Source of the DNA: Metridium senile | Lineage: Eukaryota > Cnidaria > Anthozoa > Actiniaria > Metridiidae | Direction of reading: 5' to 3' | Length of the DNA stretch: 64,000 nt | Assembly (NCBI GenBank): GCA_949775045.1 | Contig: OX459101.1 | Span: forward strand, 2,720,501 to 2,784,500 | Part shown: piece by piece, positions 29,001 through 41,890 of the stretch | Numbering within the stretch: the stretch's first letter is position 1 | Layout of the letters: each line of letters starts with the position of its first letter | Translations under genes and position numbers: made by a program | Notes under the pieces: generated by a model | What the model was told of the DNA's origin: nothing | Databases searched by the model: none | What the model saw: the letters and a program-made list of their open reading frames with translations, nothing else

Positions 29001-32000
29001 CAACTCGCGCATGCGCATTCAATGTGATATCGCATTGCAAGCGAGTTTCATCCAAGACAACCCACACGTTGTAGAGGGTGCTTGTTTTATGCTTCGGATG
29101 GAACGTAAGACTAATCACTTTGTATTTAATACTCAACTTGTTGATTATTGCTCTTGCGTTTGAAATGCATGGATGCAGTAGGAAAGAGTACCTAGACAGG
29201 TTATACAGAGGCGCGCTGCTGCAATCATTGAAGGCAGTGAAAAAAAATAGACAAAATAAATTAAATCTAGATCTTACTTTCTCCTCATCCATTTGACAGA
29301 AATTTTCCGTAGAATTGTATGCTGGTATACAAATGCCTAAATAGTCTAGCCCGGGCATATACCTGTCAAATGAGCAGTTCCGGTTTTCTAGTCAATTCCA
29401 CTGATTACAACACTAGTAGCAAAGATCTGCAGCTTCGCTCACCGTTAGCAAGAACTGCTAAGTACCAATCTTCGCAAAATTTTGAATCTTCGTTTCGCTA
29501 CAACGGGGCAAAAACATGGAATTCCCTACCTGCCAATAGTAGATACCAAAACCAACCAAGGCAATTGTATTGAGTTTCGACTTGTAAAGATGGCAATCAG
29601 TGCAATTTTTGTTCGGTTGGAGCGGGTGACTGAGCACTTATAAAAAATATGTAAAGAATTGGCATCTGGTCCATGTGCTGTCGAAAGTTTGTATAATTAC
29701 CCATAATGCTTTTCGTTATTAAATGGAGAAACGAGTTTTTTTTTTAGTTTGTAAACGTTTCGAATGAGAAAGGCTGTTTTTATCAGAAAAAGAAAAGAAA
29801 AAATTAAAAAGAAAAAACTCACGCGCTCTCCGTTCCCCACACCCAGCTCGTCCGAAGGGAGGAGAGAACCAGCCCCTAAGCTATAAATGGTAATTCCTAT
29901 ACGTAGACTAACTAAGCGTCACTCGATTTATACAATTGAAAAATCCTAGTCTTTCAGGGCAGGTTTATTGTTATGCTAATCTTATTGTTCTTATTCCCAG
30001 TGGGGAGTAGGGTCAACTCGCGCATGCGCATTCAATGTGATATCGCATTGCAAGCGAGTTTCATCCAAGACAACCCACACGTTGTAGAGGGTGCTTGTTT
30101 TATGCTTCGGATGGAACGTAAGACTAATCACTTTGTATTTAATACTCAACTTGTTGATTATTGCTCTTGCGTTTGAAATGCATGGATGCAGTAGGAAAGA
30201 GTACCTAGACAGGTTATACAGAGGCGCGCTGCTGCAATCATTGAAGGCAGTGAAAAAAAATAGACAAAATAAATTAAATCTAGATCTTACTTTCTCCTCA
30301 TCCATTTGACAGAAATTTTCCGTAGAATTGTATGCTGGTATACAAATGCCTAAATAGTCTAGCCCGGGCATATACCTGTCAAATGAGCAGTTCCGGTTTT
30401 CTAGTCAATTCCACTGATTACAACACTAGTAGCAAAGATCTGCAGCTTCGCTCACCGTTAGCAAGAACTGCTAAGTACCAATCTTCGCAAAATTTTGAAT
30501 CTTCGTTTCGCTACAACGGGGCAAAAACATGGAATTCCCTACCTGCCAATAGTAGATACCAAAACCAACCAAGGCAATTGTATTGAGTTTCGACTTGTAA
30601 AGATGGCAATCAGTGCAATTTTTGTTCGGTTGGAGCGGGTGACTGAGCACTTATAAAAAATATGTAAAGAATTGGCATCTGGTCCATGTGCTGTCGAAAG
30701 TTTGTATAATTACCCATAATGCTTTTCGTTATTAAATGGAGAAACGAGTTTTTTTTTTAGTTTGTAAACGTTTCGAATGAGAAAGGCTGTTTTTATCAGA
30801 AAAAGAAAAGAAAAATTTAAAAAGAAAAAAACTCACGCGCTCTCCGTTCCCCACACCCAGCTCGTCCGAAGGGAGGAGAGAACCAGCCCCTAAGCTATAA
30901 ATGGTAATTCCTATACGTAGACTAACTAAGCGTCACTCGATTTATACAATTGAAAAATCCTAGTCTTTCAGGGCAGGTTTATTGTTATGCTAATCTTATT
31001 GTTCTTATTCCCAGTGGGGAGTAGGGTCAACTCGCGCATGCGCATTCAATGTGATATCGCATTGCAAGCGAGTTTCATCCAAGACAACCCACACGTTGTA
31101 GAGGGTGCTTGTTTTATGCTTCGGATGGAACGTAAGACTAATCACTTTGTATTTAATACTCAACTTGTTGATTATTGCTCTTGCGTTTGAAATGCATGGA
31201 TGCAGTAGGAAAGAGTACCTAGACAGGTTATACAGAGGCGCGCTGCTGCAATCATTGAAGGCAGTGAAAAAAAATAGACAAAATAAATTAAATCTAGATC
31301 TTACTTTCTCCTCATCCATTTGACAGAAATTTTCCGTAGAATTGTATGCTGGTATACAAATGCCTAAATAGTCTAGCCCGGGCATATACCTGTCAAATGA
31401 GCAGTTCCGGTTTTCTAGTCAATTCCACTGATTACAACACTAGTAGCAAAGATCTGCAGCTTCGCTCACCGTTAGCAAGAACTGCTAAGTACCAATCTTC
31501 GCAAAATTTTGAATCTTCGTTTCGCTACAACGGGGCAAAAACATGGAATTCCCTACCTGCCAATAGTAGATACCAAAACCAACCAAGGCAATTGTATTGA
31601 GTTTCGACTTGTAAAGATGGCAATCAGTGCAATTTTTGTTCGGTTGGAGCGGGTGACTGAGCACTTATAAAAAATATGTAAAGAATTGGCATCTGGTCCA
31701 TGTGCTGTCGAAAGTTTGTATAATTACCCATAATGCTTTTCGTTATTAAATGGAGAAACGAGTTTTTTTTTTAGTTTGTAAACGTTTCGAATGAGAAAGG
31801 CTGTTTTTATCAGAAAAAGAAAAGAAAAAATTAAAAAGAAAAAAACTCACGCGCTCTCCGTTCCCCACACCCAGCTCGTCCGAAGGGAGGAGAGAACCAG
31901 CCCCTAAGCTATAAATGGTAATTCCTATACGTAGACTAACTAAGCGTCACTCGATTTATACAATTGAAAAATCCTAGTCTTTCAGGGCAGGTTTATTGTT

Positions 32001-35000
32001 ATGCTAATCTTATTGTTCTTATTCCCAGTGGGGAGTAGGGTCAACTCGCGCATGCGCATTCAATGTGATATCGCATTGCAAGCGAGTTTCATCCAAGACA
32101 ACCCACACGTTGTAGAGGGTGCTTGTTTTATGCTTCGGATGGAACGTAAGACTAATCACTTTGTATTTAATACTCAACTTGTTGATTATTGCTCTTGCGT
32201 TTGAAATGCATGGATGCAGTAGGAAAGAGTACCTAGACAGGTTATACAGAGGCGCGCTGCTGCAATCATTGAAGGCAGTGAAAACAAATAGACAAAATAA
32301 ATTAAATCTAGATCTTACTTTCTCCTCATCCATTTGACAGAAATTTTCCGTAGAATTGTATGCTGGTATACAAATGCCTAAATAGTCTAGCCCGGGCATA
32401 TACCTGTCAAATGAGCAGTTCCGGTTTTCTAGTCAATTCCACTGATTACAACACTAGTAGCAAAGATCTGCAGCTTCGCTCACCGTTAGCAAGAACTGCT
32501 AAGTACCAATCTTCGCAAAATTTTGAATCTTCGTTTCGCTACAACGGGGCAAAAACATGGAATTCCCTACCTGCCAATAGTAGATACCAAAACCAACCAA
32601 GGCAATTGTATTGAGTTTCGACTTGTAAAGATGGCAATCAGTGCAATTTTTGTTCGGTTGGAGCGGGTGACTGAGCACTTATAAAAAATATGTAAAGAAT
32701 TGGCATCTGGTCCATGTGCTGTCGAAAGTTTGTATAATTACCCATAATGCTTTTCGTTATTAAATGGAGAAACGAGTTTTTTTTTTAGTTTGTAAACGTT
32801 TCGAATGAGAAAGGCTGTTTTTATCAGAAAAAGAAAAGAAAAAATTAAAAAGAAAAAACTCACGCGCTCTCCGTTCCCCACACCCAGCTCGTCCGAAGGG
32901 AGGAGAGAACCAGCCCCTAAGCTATAAATGGTAATTCCTATACGTAGACTAACTAAGCGTCACTCGATTTATACAATTGAAAAATCCTAGTCTTTCAGGG
33001 CAGGTTTATTGTTATGCTAATCTTATTGTTCTTATTCCCAGTGGGGAGTAGGGTCAACTCGCGCATGCGCATTCAATGTGATATCGCATTGCAAGCGAGT
33101 TTCATCCAAGACAACCCACACGTTGTAGAGGGTGCTTGTTTTATGCTTCGGATGGAACGTAAGACTAATCACTTTGTATTTAATACTCAACTTGTTGTTA
33201 TTGCTCTTGCGTTTGAAATGCATGGATGCAGTAGGAAAGAGTACCTAGACAGGTTATACAGAGGCGCGCTGCTGCAATCATTGAAGGCAGTGAAAACAAA
33301 TAGACAAAATAAATTAAATCTAGATCTTACTTTCTCCTCATCCATTTGACAGAAATTTTCCGTAGAATTGTATGCTGGTATACAAATGCCTAAATAGTCT
33401 AGCCCGGGCATATACCTGTCAAATGAGCAGTTCCGGTTTTCTAGTCAATTCCACTGATTACAACACTAGTAGCAAAGATCTGCAGCTTCGCTCACCGTTA
33501 GCAAGAACTGCTAAGTACCAATCTTCGCAAAATTTTGAATCTTCGTTTCGCTACAACGGGGCAAAAACATGGAATTCCCTACCTGCCAATAGTAGATACC
33601 AAAACCAACCAAGGCAATTGTATTGAGTTTCGACTTGTAAAGATGGCAATCAGTGCAATTTTTGTTCGGTTGGAGCGGGTGACTGAGCACTTATAAAAAA
33701 TATGTAAAGAATTGGCATCTGGTCCATGTGCTGTCGAAAGTTTGTATAATTACCCATAATGCTTTTCGTTATTAAATGGAGAAACGAGTTTTTTTTTTAG
33801 TTTGTAAACGTTTCGAATGAGAAAGGCTGTTTTTATCAGAAAAAGAAAAGAAAAAATTAAAAAGAAAAAACTCACGCGCTCTCCGTTCCCCACACCCAGC
33901 TCGTCCGAAGGGAGGAGAGAACCAGCCCCTAAGCTATAAATGGTAATTCCTATACGTAGACTAACTAAGCGTCACTCGATTTATACAATTGAAAAATCCT
34001 AGTCTTTCAGGGCAGGTTTATTGTTATGCTAATCTTATTGTTCTTATTCCCAGTGGGGAGTAGGGTCAACTCGCGCATGCGCATTCAATGTGATATCGCA
34101 TTGCAAGCGAGTTTCATCCAAGACAACCCACACGTTGTAGAGGGTGCTTGTTTTATGCTTCGGATGGAACGTAAGACTAATCACTTTGTATTTATTACTC
34201 AACTTGTTGATTATTGCTCTTGCGTTTGAAATGCATGGATGCAGTAGGAAAGAGTACCTAGACAGGTTATACAGAGGCGCGCTGCTGCAATCATTGAAGG
34301 CAGTGAAAACAAATAGACAAAATAAATTAAATCTAGATCTTACTTTCTCCTCATCCATTTGACAGAAATTTTCCGTAGAATTGTATGCTGGTATACAAAT
34401 GCCTAAATAGTCTAGCCCGGGCATATACCTGTCAAATGAGCAGTTCCGGTTTTCTAGTCAATTCCACTGATTACAACACTAGTAGCAAAGATCTGCAGCT
34501 TCGCTCACCGTTAGCAAGAACTGCTAAGTACCAATCTTCGCAAAATGTTGAATCTTCGTTTCGCTACAACGGGGCAAAAACATGGAATTCCCTACCTGCC
34601 AATAGTAGATACCAAAACCAACCAAGGCAATTGTATTGAGTTTCGACTTGTAAAGATGGCAATCAGTGCAATTTTTGTTCGGTTGGAGCGGGTGACTGAG
34701 CACTTATAAAAAATATGTAAAGAATTGGCATCTGGTCCATGTGCTGTCGAAAGTTTGTATAATTACCCATAATGCTTTTCGTTATTAAATGGAGAAACGA
34801 GGTTTTTTTTTAGTTTGTAAACGTTTCGAATGAGAAAGGCTGTTTTTATCAGAAAAAGAAAAGAAAAAATTAAAAAGAAAAAACTCACGCGCTCTCCGTT
34901 CCCCACACCCAGCTCGTCCGAAGGGAGGAGAGAACCAGCCCCTAAGCTATAAATGGTAATTCCTATACGTAGACTAACTAAGCGTCACTCGATTTATACA

Positions 35001-36479
35001 ATTGAAAAATCCTAGTCTTTCAGGGCAGGTTTATTGTTATGCTAATCTTATTGTTCTTATTCCCAGTGGGGAGTAGGGTCAACTCGCGCATGCGCATTCA
35101 ATGTGATATCGCATTGCAAGCGAGTTTCATCCAAGACAACCCACACGTTGTAGAGGGTGCTTGTTTTATGCTTCGGATGGAACGTAAGACTAATCACTTT
35201 GTATTTAATACTCAACTTGTTGATTATTGCTCTTGCGTTTGAAATGCATGGATGCAGTAGGAAAGAGTACCTAGACAGGTTATACAGAGGCGCGCTGCTG
35301 CAATCATTGAAGGCAGTGAAAAAAAATAGACAAAATAAATTAAATCTAGATCTTACTTTCTCCTCATCCATTTGACAGAAATTTTCCGTAGAATTGTATG
35401 CTGGTATACAAATGCCTAAAGTAGTCTAGCCCGGGCATATACCTGTCAAATGAGCAGTTCCGGTTTTCTAGTCAATTCCACTGATTACAACACTAGTAGC
35501 AAAGATCTGCAGCTTCGCTCACCGTTAGCAAGAACTGCTAAGTACCAATCTTCGCAAAATGTTGAAACTTCGTTTCGCTACAACGGGGCAAAAACATGGA
35601 ATTCCCTACCTGCCAATAGTAGATACCAAAACCAACCAAGGCAATTGTATTGAGTTTCGACTTGTAAAGATGGCAATCAGTGCAATTTTTGTTCGGTTGG
35701 AGCGGGTGACTGAGCACTTATAAAAAATATGTAAAGAATTGGCATCTGGTCCATGTGCTGTCGAAAGTTTGTATAATTACCCATAATGCTTTTCGTTATT
35801 AAATGGAGAAACGAGTTTTTTTTTTAGTTTGTAAACGTTTCGAATGAGAAAGGCTGTTTTTATCAGAAAAAGAAAAGAAAAAATTAAAAAGAAAAAACTC
35901 ACGCGCTCTCCGTTCCCCACACCCAGCTCGTCCGAAGGGAGGAGAGAACCAGCCCCTAAGCTATAAATGGTAATTCCTATACGTAGACTAACTAAGCGTC
36001 ACTCGATTTATACAATTGAAAAATCCTAGTCTTTCAGGGCAGGTTTATTGTTATGCTAATCTTATTGTTCTTATTCCCAGTGGGGAGTAGGGTCAACTCG
36101 CGCATGCGCATTCAATGTGATATCGCATTGCAAGCGAGTTTCATCCAAGACAACCCACACGTTGTAGAGGGTGCTTGTTTTATGCTTCGGATGGAACGTA
36201 AGACTAATCACTTTGTATTTAATACTCAACTTGTTGATTATTGCTCTTGCGTTTGAAATGCATGGATGCAGTGGGAAAGAGTACCTAGACAGGTTATACA
36301 GAGGCGCGCTGCTGCAATCATTGAAGGCAGTGAAAACAAATAGACAAAATAAATTAAATCTAGATCTTACTTTCTCCTCATCCATTTGACAGAAATTTTC
36401 CGTAGAATTGTATGCTGGTATACAAATGCCTAAATAGTCTAGCCCGGGCATATACCTGTCAAATGAGCAGTTCCGGTTT

Positions 36480-39400
36480 CCTAGTCAATTCCACTGATTA
36501 CAACACTAGTAGCAAAGATCTGCAGCTTCGCTCACCGTTAGCAAGAACTGCTAAGTACCAATCTTCGCAAAATGTTGAATCTTCGTTTCGCTACAACGGG
36601 GCAAAAACATGGAATTCCCTACCTGCCAATAGTAGATACCAAAACCAACCAAGGCAATTGTATTGAGTTTCGACTTGTAAAGATGGCAATCAGTGCAATT
36701 TTTGTTCGGTTGGAGCGGGTGACTGAGCACTTATAAAAAATATGTAAAGAATTGGCATCTGGTCCATGTGCTGTCGAAAGTTTGTATAATTACCCATAAT
36801 GCTTTTCGTTATTAAATGGAGAAACGAGGTTTTTTTTTAGTTTGTAAACGTTTCGAATGAGAAAGGCTGTTTTTATCAGAAAAAGAAAAGAAAAAATTAA
36901 AAAGCAAAAACTCACGCGCTCTCCGTTCCCCACACCCAGCTCGTCCGAAGGGAGGAGAGAACCAGCCCCTAAGCTATAAATGGTAATTCCTATACGTAGA
37001 CTAACTAAGCGTCACTCGATTTATACAATTGAAAAATCCTAGTCTTTCAGGGCAGGTTTATTGTTATGCTAATCTTATTGTTCTTATTCCCAGTGGGGAG
37101 TAGGGTCAACTCGCGCATGCGCATTCAATGTGATATCGCATTGCAAGCGAGTTTCATCCAAGACAACCCACACGTTGTAGAGGGTGCTTGTTTTATGCTT
37201 CGGATGGAACGTAAGACTAATCACTTTGTATTTAATACTCAACTTGTTGATTATTGCTCTTGCGTTTGAAATGCATGGATGCAGTAGGAAAGAGTACCTA
37301 GACAGGTTATACAGAGGCGCGCTGCTGCAATCATTGAAGGCAGTGAAAACAAATAGACAAAATAAATTAAATCTAGATCTTACTTTCTCCTCATCCATTT
37401 GACAGAAATTTTCCGTAGAATTGTATGCTGGTATACAAATGCCTAAATAGTCTAGCCCGGGCATATACCTGTCAAATGAGCAGTTCCGGTTTCCTAGTCA
37501 ATTCCACTGATTACAACACTAGTAGCAAAGATCTGCAGCTTCGCTCACCGTTAGCAAGAACTGCTAAGTACCAATCTTCGCAAAATTTTGAATCTTCGTT
37601 TCGCTACAACGGGGCAAAAACATGGAATTCCCTACCTGCCAATAGTAGATACCAAAACCAACCAAGGCAATTGTATTGAGTTTCGACTTGTAAAGATGGC
37701 AATCAGTGCAATTTTTGTTCGGTTGGAGCGGGTGACTGAGCACTTATAAAAAATATGTAAAGAATTGGCATCTGGTCCATGTGCTGTCGAAAGTTTGTAT
37801 AATTACCCATAATGCTTTTCGTTATTAAATGGAGAAACGAGTTTTTTTTTTAGTTTGTAAACGTTTCGAATGAGAAAGGCTGTTTTTATCAGAAAAAGAA
37901 AAGAAAAAATTAAAAAGCAAAAACTCACGCGCTCTCCGTTCCCCACACCCAGCTCGTCCGAAGGGAGGAGAGAACCAGCCCCTAAGCTATAAATGGTAAT
38001 TCCTATACGTAGACTAACTAAGCGTCACTCGATTTATACAATTGAAAAATCCTAGTCTTTCAGGGCAGGTTTATTGTTATGCTAATCTTATTGTTCTTAT
38101 TCCCAGTGGGGAGTAGGGTCAACTCGCGCATGCGCATTCAATGTGATATCGCATTGCAAGCGAGTTTCATCCAAGACAACCCACACGTTGTAGAGGGTGC
38201 TTGTTTTATGCTTCGGATGGAACGTAAGACTAATCACTTTGTATTTAATACTCAACTTGTTGATTATTGCTCTTGCGTTTGAAATGCATGGATGCAGTAG
38301 GAAAGAGTACCTAGACAGGTTATACAGAGGCGCGCTGCTGCAATCATTGAAGGCAGTGAAAACAAATAGACAAAATAAATTAAATCTAGATCTTACTTTC
38401 TCCTCATCCATTTGACAGAAATTTTCCGTAGAATTGTATGCTGGTATACAAATGCCTAAATAGTCTAGCCCGGGCATATACCTGTCAAATGAGCAGTTCC
38501 GGTTTCCTAGTCAATTCCACTGATTACAACACTAGTAGCAAAGATCTGCAGCTTCGCTCACCGTTAGCAAGAACTGCTAAGTACCAATCTTCGCAAAATG
38601 TTGAATCTTCGTTTCGCTACAACGGGGCAAAAACATGGAATTCCCTACCTGCCAATAGTAGATACCAAAACCAACCAAGGCAATTGTATTGAGTTTCGAC
38701 TTGTAAAGATGGCAATCAGTGCAATTTTTGTTCGGTTGGAGCGGGTGACTGAGCACTTATAAAAAATATGTAAAGAATTGGCATCTGGTCCATGTGCTGT
38801 CGAAAGTTTGTATAATTACCCATAATGCTTTTCGTTATTAAATGGAGAAACGAGGTTTTTTTTTAGTTTGTAAACGTTTCGAATGAGAAAGGCTGTTTTT
38901 ATCAGAAAAAGAAAAGAAAAAATTAAAAAGCAAAAACTCACGCGCTCTCCGTTCCCCACACCCAGCTCGTCCGAAGGGAGGAGAGAACCAGCCCCTAAGC
39001 TATAAATGGTAATTCCTATACGTAGACTAACTAAGCGTCACTCGATTTATACAATTGAAAAATCCTAGTCTTTCAGGGCAGGTTTATTGTTATGCTAATC
39101 TTATTGTTCTTATTCCCAGTGGGGAGTAGGGTCAACTCGCGCATGCGCATTCAATGTGATATCGCATTGCAAGCGAGTTTCATCCAAGACAACCCACACG
39201 TTGTAGAGGGTGCTTGTTTTATGCTTCGGATGGAACGTAAGACTAATCACTTTGTATTTAATACTCAACTTGTTGATTATTGCTCTTGCGTTTGAAATGC
39301 ATGGATGCAGTAGGAAAGAGTACCTAGACAGGTTATACAGAGGCGCGCTGCTGCAATCATTGAAGGCAGTGAAAACAAATAGACAAAATAAATTAAATCT

Positions 39401-41890
39401 AGATCTTACTTTCTCCTCATCCATTTGACAGAAATTTTCCGTAGAATTGTATGCTGGTATACAAATGCCTAAATAGTCTAGCCCGGGCATATACCTGTCA
39501 AATGAGCAGTTCCGGTTTCCTAGTCAATTCCACTGATTACAACACTAGTAGCAAAGATCTGCAGCTTCGCTCACCGTTAGCAAGAACTGCTAAGTACCAA
39601 TCTTCGCAAAATTTTGAATCTTCGTTTCGCTACAACGGGGCAAAAACATGGAATTCCCTACCTGCCAATAGTAGATACCAAAACCAACCAAGGCAATTGT
39701 ATTGAGTTTCGACTTGTAAAGATGGCAATCAGTGCAATTTTTGTTCGGTTGGAGCGGGTGACTGAGCACTTATAAAAAATATGTAAAGAATTGGCATCTG
39801 GTCCATGTGCTGTCGAAAGTTTGTATAATTACCCATAATGCTTTTCGTTATTAAATGGAGAAACGAGTTTTTTTTTTAGTTTGTAAACGTTTCGAATGAG
39901 AAAGGCTGTTTTTATCAGAAAAAGAAAAGAAAAAATTAAAAAGCAAAAACTCACGCGCTCTCCGTTCCCCACACCCAGCTCGTCCGAAGGGAGGAGAGAA
40001 CCAGCCCCTAAGCTATAAATGGTAATTCCTATACGTAGACTAACTAAGCGTCACTCGATTTATACAATTGAAAAATCCTAGTCTTTCAGGGCAGGTTTAT
40101 TGTTATGCTAATCTTATTGTTCTTATTCCCAGTGGGGAGTAGGGTCAACTCGCGCATGCGCATTCAATGTGATATCGCATTGCAAGCGAGTTTCATCCAA
40201 GACAACCCACACGTTGTAGAGGGTGCTTGTTTTATGCTTCGGATGGAACGTAAGACTAATCACTTTGTATTTAATACTCAACTTGTTGATTATTGCTCTT
40301 GCGTTTGAAATGCATGGATGCAGTAGGAAAGAGTACCTAGACAGGTTATACAGAGGCGCGCTGCTGCAATCATTGAAGGCAGTGAAAACAAATAGACAAA
40401 ATAAATTAAATCTAGATCTTACTTTCTCCTCATCCATTTGACAGAAATTTTCCGTAGAATTGTATGCTGGTATACAAATGCCTAAATAGTCTAGCCCGGG
40501 CATATACCTGTCAAATGAGCAGTTCCGGTTTCCTAGTCAATTCCACTGATTACAACACTAGTAGCAAAGATCTGCAGCTTCGCTCACCGTTAGCAAGAAC
40601 TGCTAAGTACCAATCTTCGCAAAATTTTGAATCTTCGTTTCGCTACAACGGGGCAAAAACATGGAATTCCCTACCTGCCAATAGTAGATACCAAAACCAA
40701 CCAAGGCAATTGTATTGAGTTTCGACTTGTAAAGATGGCAATCAGTGCAATTTTTGTTCGGTTGGAGCGGGTGACTGAGCACTTATAAAAAATATGTAAA
40801 GAATTGGCATCTGGTCCATGTGCTGTCGAAAGTTTGTATAATTACCCATAATGCTTTTCGTTATTAAATGGAGAAACGAGGTTTTTTTTTAGTTTGTAAA
40901 CGTTTCGAATGAGAAAGGCTGTTTTTATCAGAAAAAGAAAAGAAAAAATGAAAAAGAAAAAACTCACGCGCTCTCCGTTCCCCACACCCAGCTCGTCCGA
41001 AGGGAGGAGAGAACCAGCCCCTAAGCTATAAATGGTAATTCCTATACGTAGACTAACTAAGCGTCACTCGATTTATACAATTGAAAAATCCTAGTCTTTC
41101 AGGGCAGGTTTATTGTTATGCTAATCTTATTGTTCTTATTCCCAGTGGGGAGTAGGGTCAACTCGCGCATGCGCATTCAATGTGATATCGCATTGCAAGC
41201 GAGTTTCATCCAAGACAACCCACACGTTGTAGAGGGTGCTTGTTTTATGCTTCGGATGGAACGTAAGACTAATCACTTTGTATTTAATACTCAACTTGTT
41301 GATTATTGCTCTTGCGTTTGAAATGCATGGATGCAGTAGGAAAGAGTACCTAGACAGGTTATACAGAGGCGCGCTGCTGCAATCATTGAAGGCAGTGAAA
41401 ACAAATAGACAAAATAAATTAAATCTAGATCTTACTTTCTCCTCATCCATTTGACAGAAATTTTCCGTAGAATTGTATGCTGGTATACAAATGCCTAAAT
41501 AGTCTAGCCCGGGCATATACCTGTCAAATGAGCAGTTCCGGTTTCCTAGTCAATTCCACTGATTACAACACTAGTAGCAAAGATCTGCAGCTTCGCTCAC
41601 CGTTAGCAAGAACTGCTAAGTACCAATCTTCGCAAAATTTTGAATCTTCGTTTCGCTACAACGGGGCAAAAACATGGAATTCCCTACCTGCCAATAGTAG
41701 ATACCAAAACCAACCAAGGCAATTGTATTGAGTTTCGACTTGTAAAGATGGCAATCAGTGCAATTTTTGTTCGGTTGGAGCGGGTGACTGAGCACTTATA
41801 AAAAATATGTAAAGAATTGGCATCTGGTCCATGTGCTGTCGAAAGTTTGTATAATTACCCATAATGCTTTTCGTTATTAAATGGAGAAAC
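36480..41890 (+). repeat. Two-unit higher-order repeat block within the satellite
   Basis: Six neighbouring units share GGTTTCC in place of GGTTTTC (variant base at 36480, 37493, 38506, 39519, 40532, 41545). Within them a second marker alternates: AAACGAGG before the T-run at 36828, 38854 and 40880 (spacing 2026 bp), with AAACGAG in the units between. An AATGTTG variant at 36574 and 38600 keeps the same 2026-bp phase, while 37, 39, 40 and 41 have AATTTTG. This is what amplification of a dimer followed by partial conversion would leave. Confidence 0.7.
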
